From NCBI GenBank assembly GCA_027858865.1, contig JAQIBW010000056.1, positions 1 through 11,540 on the forward strand: a stretch of 11,540 nt of DNA. Direction: 5' to 3'. Below are positions 6,561-11,540 of the stretch, one piece after another (position 1 is the first letter of the stretch; every line of letters begins with the position of its first letter). This DNA is from Sulfurimonas sp. Its GTDB lineage: Bacteria > Campylobacterota > Campylobacteria > Campylobacterales > Sulfurimonadaceae. The notes under the pieces were generated by a model. That model searched no databases and was not told the origin of the DNA. It saw only the letters and a list, made by a program, of their open reading frames with translations. The position numbers and the translations under genes were made by a program.

Positions 6561-6605
6561 AAAAGAGTAAAAAAAAAGCCTAACTCGTAAGTCGAGTTAG
6601 GCTTT
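6561..6605 (-). terminator. Intrinsic terminator of atpE
   Basis: A perfect 13-bp stem (6575-6587 paired with 6593-6605, core GCCTAACTCG/CGAGTTAGGC) with a 5-nt loop, followed in the minus direction by a run of nine Ts, then ACTC and more Ts. It begins 19 nt after the atpE stop codon. On the plus strand it is followed only by a short T-run, so it would be a weak terminator for the 85-aa gene. Confidence 0.93.
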
Positions 6606-6623
6606 GAGGATATACTTTGGTTA

Positions 6624-6938
6624 TTAACCTAAGTATGGGTTAGCGTAAAGTGCTATAAGAGCTATTACGAGTGCATAAATAACTTGTGCTTCGATCATTG
6701 CACGAGCGATGAACATTGTAGTCATAAGTTTAGCACCTAAACCTGGGTTACGTGCAGTACCAGCGATTGTTGCAGCAGCAGTATGACCCATACCGATAGC
6801 TCCACCAAGAGCAGCAAGACCAAGACCAAGACCAGCAGCGATCATTGAGTAAGCTTTAAGAGTTTGGTTAGCAACGTCACCCTCATTTGCGAATACAGCA
6901 GCAGATAGTGCTACTAGTAAGAAAAGAATTTTTTTCAT
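6624..6938 (-). CDS. atpE: F0F1 ATP synthase subunit c (AtpE)
   Basis: The c subunit forms the proton-driven rotor ring of ATP synthase in the inner membrane. The 104-aa protein has two long hydrophobic hairpin helices (about 33-60 and 72-98) around the polar loop ARNPG (62-66). The ion-carrying carboxylate is Glu83 in ARAMIEAQ. The Gln and Ser/Thr ligands of sodium-type rings are absent, so it is probably proton-type. An extra N-terminal segment, MKKILFLLVALSAAVFA then NEGD, looks like a cleavable signal peptide; E. coli subunit c (79 aa) has none, but Campylobacterota homologues do. I chose the ATG at 6936-6938 because GGAG sits 6 nt upstream. The in-frame ATG 12 nt earlier would bury that site. 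It is transcribed alone with its own promoter and terminator, away from other atp genes. Confidence 0.95.
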   Translation of the reverse strand: MKKILFLLVALSAAVFANEGDVANQTLKAYSMIAAGLGLGLAALGGAIGMGHTAAATIAGTARNPGLGAKLMTTMFIARAMIEAQVIYALVIALIALYANPYLG

Positions 6939-6944
6939 ATATAT

Positions 6945-6948
6945 CTCC
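6945..6948 (-). promoter_or_regulatory. Ribosome binding site deciding the atpE start
   Basis: GGAG on the minus strand ends 6 nt before the ATG at 6936-6938. It partly overlaps the alternative upstream ATG (6948-6950), which itself has no Shine-Dalgarno, so the downstream ATG is the likely start. Confidence 0.7.
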
Positions 6949-7049
6949 ATTAAATTATTACAAATTTGTTCGGATAGCGTAACCCCATCGTTAAATGAAG
7001 CAACCTAAACATAAATGCCCAGATTTCCCTACTAAAAATTGATACGCGA

Positions 7050-7055
7050 ATTATA
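7050..7055 (-). promoter_or_regulatory. Probable -10 box of atpE
   Basis: TATAAT on the minus strand with a T/A-rich stretch upstream (7056-7070), about 25 nt after the end of pnp. Transcription from here would give a leader of about 105 nt, long for this compact genome. I see no strong hairpin in the leader. No terminator is visible between pnp and this box, so pnp transcripts may also read into atpE. Confidence 0.55.
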
Positions 7056-7078
7056 TATAAAAAATACTAAATATTCTC

Positions 7079-9262
7079 TTATGCTCTACCTAAAGAAATT
7101 TTATTTCCTTTAAACTCTAAAATCTCAACCATAATTTTCTCACCTTCAGTTAAAACGTCAGAAACTTTTTCTACTCTTTGATCTGATATTTTAGATATGT
7201 GTAAAAGACCATCTGTACCATCTGGAAGCCCAATAAACGCTCCAAAATCAACTATTTTTTTAACAGTTCCTTCATGCTTATCGCCAACTTGATACTGAAT
7301 CTTTTCTATTTTAGGTGCATTAACGATGCCTTCAATATGTTCTCTAGCCCCAGATACACCTGTTTTACTTTTACCAGTAACTTTTACTTTTCCATCTTTT
7401 TTATCGATGTCGATAGCAACTTCAAACTTCTCAATAATCTCACGGATAACTTTACCCGCCTGACCGATAACTTCACCAATTACACCCGGATCGATGTGAA
7501 AAAAGTCCGTACTTGGAAGAACACCGTCATTGAACTCTATCTTTTGCTCAGCATCTATCATGATGTCGATTATGTGACTTCTACCCTCTTTTGCTTGATA
7601 AAGTGCTTCTTTTAAAACATCTAAAGAGACTCCACCAAGTTTAATATCCATCTGCATTGCAGTAATTCCATCTTTAGAACCAGTTACTTTAATGTCCATA
7701 TCTCCATCATGATCTTCTAGTCCCATAATATCTGAAAGGATTGCATATTTATCGCCATCAGATACCATACCCATTGCGATTCCTGCAACAGTATCACTCG
7801 TGTCGATATCAGCAGCTCTTAAAGCCATATAACCACCACAAACTGTAGCCATAGAAGATGAACCATTTGATTCTAAGATTTCTGAAACAAGTCTAACTGT
7901 ATCTCCATCTAAATCAACTATTGGCTCTAATGCTCTTTTTGCTAAGTTTCCGTGTCCTAACTCTCTTCTTTTTGTACCTAAAATTGGAGATGCTTCACCA
8001 ACACTAAATCCTGGAAAGTTGTAATGAACCATAAAGTTCTCGTTTTGAGTTCCACTATCAGTTAAAGATTCATACATCTGTGCATCTTTAGGTCCACCCA
8101 TAGTTAGAACAACTAAAGCTTGAGTTTGACCACGAGTAAACAAGCAAGATGCGTGAGCTTTTGGAAGTACATTTGTACTTATAGATATAGGTCTAACTTC
8201 AGTTAAAGTTCTACCATCAGCACGAACCCTCTCGTTTAATATCTGAGAACGCACTTGCTCTTTTTTTACACTCTCTATAGCATCTTTTAAAGCAACTTCC
8301 TGCTCAACATCCGCCCACTCTGTCTTAGTAGTTATGATACTTTTTCTAAGTTGTCTAAGAGCAGTTGAGCGTTCAGATTTTGCCATTTGATTCATAGCAG
8401 ATGCTATATCAGACATATAATTATCTCTTACATAAGTCTGCATCTCTGTATTTATTACATGAGCTTTACATTCTGTCGCAACTGTTTCTTGTTTATAATC
8501 TGCAAACGCTTGTTCAAATTTAACATTTGTTGCAAATAGTTCTGCTTGTGTTTTTTCAAGAACATTAATCAAATCATCTTCAGCAATAGCATTTGATTTA
8601 TGAACCATAATACTTGGGATACTAAGTGCAGGATCGATCATCGGATCTATAATATAGTTCTCTTCAACTTGAGTTTCATTTGAACCAAATGAACGCATCT
8701 CTATCATAAGAAGGTCATTTTTTGTTCCAGACAGATATAAATCTAATGTAGATTTTTTAAGCTGAGTAAGAGTTGGATTTAAAACTAATTCTCCATCAAT
8801 CTTAGCAGCACGAACCGCAGAAACTGATGTATTAATATCTATATTTGAAGTATATAATGCAGCAGAAGCAGCATTTAGAGCTAATACCTGTAAGTCTGCA
8901 TCTTCTCCTGCACTAAATACCATAATAGTAATCTGAGTCGGATGTCCAAAACCTTTTGGAAACAGTGGACGAAGAGAACGGTCAACTATACGCGATGTTA
9001 AAGTTTCAAAATCACTTGGTTTTGTCTCACGTTTAAAAAATCCACCTGGAATTTTACCAGCTGCATATGATTTTTCTATATACTGAACTGTAAGAGGTAA
9101 AAAATCATCTTTGACTATCTCTGTCTCATCTATAACTACTGTTGCCAGTATCACACTATCACCTGACTTTAACCATGCAGAACCATTTGCTTGTTTTGCT
9201 ACATCACCAAATGAGTACTCTTCTACTCTATTTTCCAACTCTAAATTAACATCATATTTCAT
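7079..9262 (-). CDS. pnp: Polyribonucleotide nucleotidyltransferase (PNPase)
   Basis: Phosphorolytic 3'-5' exoribonuclease of RNA turnover. The 727-aa protein has the full domain order: RNase PH-like domain 1 (about 13-145, with the GGFFKRE loop at 73-79), an all-alpha linker (about 230-325), catalytic RNase PH-like domain 2 (about 345-560), a KH domain (about 585-645, GEVIGQAGKVIREI) and an S1 domain (about 658-727, HEGTVKKIVDFGAFIGL). The active-site string EDHDGDMDIK (516-525) contains D517, D523 and K525, matching D486, D492 and K494 of the E. coli enzyme. The ATG is preceded by AGGAG with 6-nt spacing and overlaps the phosphoribosyltransferase gene by 11 nt, so there is no separate leader of the kind that RNase III cuts in E. 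coli. Last gene of the lptD operon. Confidence 0.97.
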   Translation of the reverse strand: MKYDVNLELENRVEEYSFGDVAKQANGSAWLKSGDSVILATVVIDETEIVKDDFLPLTVQYIEKSYAAGKIPGGFFKRETKPSDFETLTSRIVDRSLRPLFPKGFGHPTQITIMVFSAGEDADLQVLALNAASAALYTSNIDINTSVSAVRAAKIDGELVLNPTLTQLKKSTLDLYLSGTKNDLLMIEMRSFGSNETQVEENYIIDPMIDPALSIPSIMVHKSNAIAEDDLINVLEKTQAELFATNVKFEQAFADYKQETVATECKAHVINTEMQTYVRDNYMSDIASAMNQMAKSERSTALRQLRKSIITTKTEWADVEQEVALKDAIESVKKEQVRSQILNERVRADGRTLTEVRPISISTNVLPKAHASCLFTRGQTQALVVLTMGGPKDAQMYESLTDSGTQNENFMVHYNFPGFSVGEASPILGTKRRELGHGNLAKRALEPIVDLDGDTVRLVSEILESNGSSSMATVCGGYMALRAADIDTSDTVAGIAMGMVSDGDKYAILSDIMGLEDHDGDMDIKVTGSKDGITAMQMDIKLGGVSLDVLKEALYQAKEGRSHIIDIMIDAEQKIEFNDGVLPSTDFFHIDPGVIGEVIGQAGKVIREIIEKFEVAIDIDKKDGKVKVTGKSKTGVSGAREHIEGIVNAPKIEKIQYQVGDKHEGTVKKIVDFGAFIGLPDGTDGLLHISKISDQRVEKVSDVLTEGEKIMVEILEFKGNKISLGRA

Positions 9263-9914
9263 TCTTTTCTCCTAAGTATTTTTCTAATTTTTCTTCTTCA
9301 ACTTTTTCTAGTTCTTCATAATAAAGCGCAGTTTCAACATAATCATCTATATCATAAAGAAAAAATATATCATCTGCAAAGGGTTCTAGTAAATCTAGTG
9401 TATCACTAGGTAAAACTGCTACCGCTATATAAACTGCTTTTGGCCCCATAGCTAAAATAGTTTTTAGAGCAGTCATAAACTTCATGCCTGTCTCACTTCC
9501 CTCATCAATAAGAAGAACAACTTCCCCTTTCATAGAGGAAAAAGGTCTTCCTTTTCTATATTTGTACACAGAACTTAAAATTTGTTCTTCATGCTTTCTA
9601 TGAGCTTCACCGTAAATATAATCGTACTGAATACCAAAAGTATTTACTAACTGCTCATTAATAACAATTTCTTCTCTTTCGCTTACTCTTGCAATTTCAC
9701 ATTCATCATTATTTGGTGCCATTATAGCTTCTGAAAAAAGAAAATCTAAACTGTTTGGGAGCTTTTTTCTCAATATATAGGCAAGTTCAAGCCCTCCCTT
9801 TGATACAGCCACCATCTTCCATGACTCATCTTTTAGTCTCTGCATAGGTATTACATCAGCTAGTTTATTTGCTGCATCTTCTCTGTTTTTTAGTATATGT
9901 TTATATTTTTTCAT
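9252..9914 (-). CDS. Predicted phosphoribosyltransferase (COG1926-like)
   Basis: A cytoplasmic type I phosphoribosyltransferase of unknown substrate. In the 220-aa protein, WKMVAVSKGGLELAYILRKKL (32-52) is the first Rossmann-like strand and helix, and VVLLIDEGSETGMKF (132-146) is the PRPP-binding loop. The central part (VINEQLVNTFGI and RGRP-type KGRPF) follows the layout of the COG1926 group of predicted phosphoribosyltransferases. The loop reads D-E-G-S-E-T-G, where many members have D-D-G-x-A-T-G. The C-terminus (about 200-220) is a highly charged Glu/Lys helix. I prefer the ATG at 9912-9914, 4 nt after the lptD stop with AAGGA 10 nt upstream; an upstream ATG at 9968 would overlap lptD by 50 nt. 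It overlaps pnp by 11 nt. Family confident; function unknown. Confidence 0.85.
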   Translation of the reverse strand: MKKYKHILKNREDAANKLADVIPMQRLKDESWKMVAVSKGGLELAYILRKKLPNSLDFLFSEAIMAPNNDECEIARVSEREEIVINEQLVNTFGIQYDYIYGEAHRKHEEQILSSVYKYRKGRPFSSMKGEVVLLIDEGSETGMKFMTALKTILAMGPKAVYIAVAVLPSDTLDLLEPFADDIFFLYDIDDYVETALYYEELEKVEEEKLEKYLGEKNEI

Positions 9915-9918
9915 TACA

Positions 9919-11540
9919 TCAAAGTCCTTGCGTAGTCTCAGGTAATTTATATTCAAATAGTGGTCCACTGCTTGAATTCATTATTGGCTTTAGTGCTATA
10001 GTAAAATATATATATCTGTCATATATTGATCCTGAACCAGTATCAGTCAGGACAGGTCTGTTGTTCTCTAGATATTTCAAACCAAAGTCCCAACATCTTT
10101 TTTTATAAAGAAAACCTATACTTGCACTTTTTTTAAGGCTATTTTCTACATCATAGTTATACGTCATATTATATGAATAATGCTTGTTATAAGTATAACT
10201 AGCACTTGATGTAATATAGCTTGTATAAGGTGTATATGTTGTTGTTTTTTCTAAAAATGTATCTTTATAAAGATGAGAAAAAGAAATTGAAAAACCAGAC
10301 TCACTAAAAGTCAACTGGTTATAAAGTTTCGAGAATTTATTTTGATTATAGTTGTAAAACATATTGTTATACAGTTTTAAGCCTTTCGTTATTTGATAGT
10401 CAAGTTCGTTCTCCAGTTCGCCAAGAGTATTTTGAGTATTTTGATATGAGATGTTTTGAGCCAGTCTATGATAAAAAATTTGCGTACCTTCAACATCATA
10501 AAGATACTGAGTAAAATCAAGTTTTAGTTCTTCTTCTATTTCAGTGATATTATAAAACTCGCACTGTGGTGTATTTTGATTATTTACATCTGAGCAGAAT
10601 GTCTCTTGGTCTTCATAAAAACCATTCTTTGTCTCAGCTCCTGCTAAAGTATATGTAGATCCAAAACCAACAACGTGAGTAACATTTTCAAAAGCACGAC
10701 TCACTTGAGAAGATGCTGAGAATACATGATAGTTTCTTGCAAAATACCCATTTTCATAATCACCAGTTGTTACTTCTTCACTTCCACTAAATTTAGAGTG
10801 TTGAGCATAAAGATATACTTTATAAGAAGTGTTTAAATACTCATCAAAAAAACTACTTTGAAGTGTTATAGGGATATTTATATTTGTTTGTGTAACATGC
10901 TTTCCTACTTCTCTATATATGTTGCTACTCTGCATATCTAGGTTGTACATCAGATGATCACCAAAAAGCGTATCTAGATATCGGTGATACTGAAATGTTG
11001 GAAGCTTTTGAAGTGTGTCATCATTGCTCTCTTTAGTTAAATCTTGATAGTATTTAAAATAAGCACCAAAGTAGTTATTATCAGTATTATAAAAAAGATT
11101 TGCTCTTGATAAAACCTGCTTAGAAGTTACATTTGTAGTAGTATCATTTGTTGATAGATTTATGTAATCAACATCATTCATACTGTTTAAGTCAATATAT
11201 AAACCAGATTGACCATTAAAATTTGTACCTAACCATTGATTAACAACATTGCTATTATCATATAAAAAGTTATACCCATAATGCGTATCATTCGCCAAAT
11301 TTTGAGAGTTAGAATAACTCTCTTTTTCTTTAAAATATCCTGTTGTGAACTCACCTTTAGATACCTTAGAGTCAATAAATCTAAATGTAGAATATCCACC
11401 ATAACCACGACTTGTTCTGATCTGAGGTTTTAACTCAAGGTCCCACCAGTTTTGCTCAGCTATATAAATAGGTTGTTCATAATAGATACCTTCTACGGCA
11501 GAAGTACCAAACGCAGGAGTTAAAAGTCCTGTTCTTCTTG
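9919..11540 (-). CDS. lptD: LPS-assembly outer-membrane protein LptD (N-terminus outside the window)
   Basis: LptD is the outer-membrane beta-barrel that inserts lipopolysaccharide into the outer leaflet. The open frame runs to the window edge: about 539 codons, starting inside RRTGLLTPAFGTSAVEGIYY, which matches the conserved junction of the LptD periplasmic domain and barrel (R-x-G-x-L-x-P-x-F-G). NWWDLELKPQIRT and RGYGGYSTFRF follow, as in epsilon-type LptD. The rest is aromatic-rich alternating strands typical of a barrel. A conserved-looking RCWDF near the C-terminus (Cys at 10093-10095) may correspond to the C-terminal cysteine of the disulfide network in E. coli LptD. The signal peptide and OstA-like N-terminal domain are missing because the window ends. 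First visible gene of the lptD-phosphoribosyltransferase-pnp operon, with a 4-nt gap to the next gene. Confidence 0.92.
   Translation of the reverse strand, partial: RRTGLLTPAFGTSAVEGIYYEQPIYIAEQNWWDLELKPQIRTSRGYGGYSTFRFIDSKVSKGEFTTGYFKEKESYSNSQNLANDTHYGYNFLYDNSNVVNQWLGTNFNGQSGLYIDLNSMNDVDYINLSTNDTTTNVTSKQVLSRANLFYNTDNNYFGAYFKYYQDLTKESNDDTLQKLPTFQYHRYLDTLFGDHLMYNLDMQSSNIYREVGKHVTQTNINIPITLQSSFFDEYLNTSYKVYLYAQHSKFSGSEEVTTGDYENGYFARNYHVFSASSQVSRAFENVTHVVGFGSTYTLAGAETKNGFYEDQETFCSDVNNQNTPQCEFYNITEIEEELKLDFTQYLYDVEGTQIFYHRLAQNISYQNTQNTLGELENELDYQITKGLKLYNNMFYNYNQNKFSKLYNQLTFSESGFSISFSHLYKDTFLEKTTTYTPYTSYITSSASYTYNKHYSYNMTYNYDVENSLKKSASIGFLYKKRCWDFGLKYLENNRPVLTDTGSGSIYDRYIYFTIALKPIMNSSSGPLFEYKLPETTQGL
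9925..9929 (-). promoter_or_regulatory. Ribosome binding site favouring the 220-aa phosphoribosyltransferase start
   Basis: AAGGA inside the last codons of lptD, 10 nt before the ATG at 9912-9914. The spacing is slightly long, but no comparable site precedes the ATG at 9968. Confidence 0.45.

Noticed and set aside
6939..6950. AtpE start four residues upstream (MEIY)
   Set aside because: This ATG overlaps the GGAG that serves the next ATG and has no ribosome binding site of its own.
6951..7049. Riboswitch or attenuator in the atpE leader
   Set aside because: GGTTGC and GGTTAC are direct, not inverted, repeats, and I could not fold a convincing hairpin or a known riboswitch core.
7274..7615. 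Plus-strand open frame of 113 codons opposite pnp
   Set aside because: It is antisense to the KH/S1 region of pnp and has no initiation signals.
9915..9968. Phosphoribosyltransferase start at 9968
   Set aside because: It would overlap lptD by 50 nt without a ribosome binding site, and the extra 18 residues show no family character.
9869..10108. Plus-strand open frame of 79 codons across the lptD/phosphoribosyltransferase junction
   Set aside because: It is antisense to two well-supported genes; its composition is skewed to Tyr, Ser and Leu as expected for a shadow frame.
9919..11298. LptD as a complete 459-aa protein starting at 11298
   Set aside because: That start is an internal TTG. The same frame continues to the window edge with conserved LptD sequence, so the gene is longer and cut by the window.

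Overview
The window is AT-rich, densely packed core chromosome of a Campylobacterota (epsilonproteobacterial) bacterium, most like Sulfurimonas and relatives. This rests on the helicase-truB-csrA gene order, an F-type ATPase c subunit preceded by a signal-peptide-like segment and encoded away from the other atp genes, an epsilon-style LptD, and low-G+C codon use throughout. I made the assignment from recognised sequence patterns without a database search. I see no insertion sequence, phage gene, CRISPR array or recent transfer.

Layout from left to right. Positions 1-3069 are one minus-strand operon read leftwards: UvrD/PcrA-type helicase, then truB (tRNA pseudouridine 55), then csrA (cut by the window edge), joined by 4-nt and 7-nt overlaps. 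A divergent intergenic region (3070-3207) holds back-to-back promoters and a strong dyad in front of a plus-strand LysR-type regulator (3208-4110). This converges, with a 1-nt gap, on a second minus-strand operon at 4112-6076: cysK (cysteine synthase), a short PabC-like aminotransferase class IV protein, and a 154-aa protein that I suggest is an SspB-like ClpXP adaptor. Its three genes overlap by 7-8 nt, and the last two use GTG and TTG starts.

A divergent small acidic orphan gene (6213-6470) ends exactly where tRNA-Leu(GAG) ends on the opposite strand. Upstream of the tRNA on the minus strand are a very strong intrinsic terminator and atpE with its own promoter. Positions 7079-11540 are a third minus-strand operon: lptD (outer-membrane LPS transporter, N-terminus outside the window), a COG1926-type phosphoribosyltransferase, and pnp (polynucleotide phosphorylase).

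Most genes are housekeeping functions: RNA modification and turnover, DNA repair, cysteine and folate synthesis, ATP synthesis and outer-membrane biogenesis. I found no convincing undescribed multi-gene system. The best leads are the possible SspB-like adaptor with a ClpX-binding-type tail, the LysR-promoter dyad, the tRNA-Leu without a clear promoter behind a terminator, and the uncharacterised phosphoribosyltransferase between lptD and pnp.
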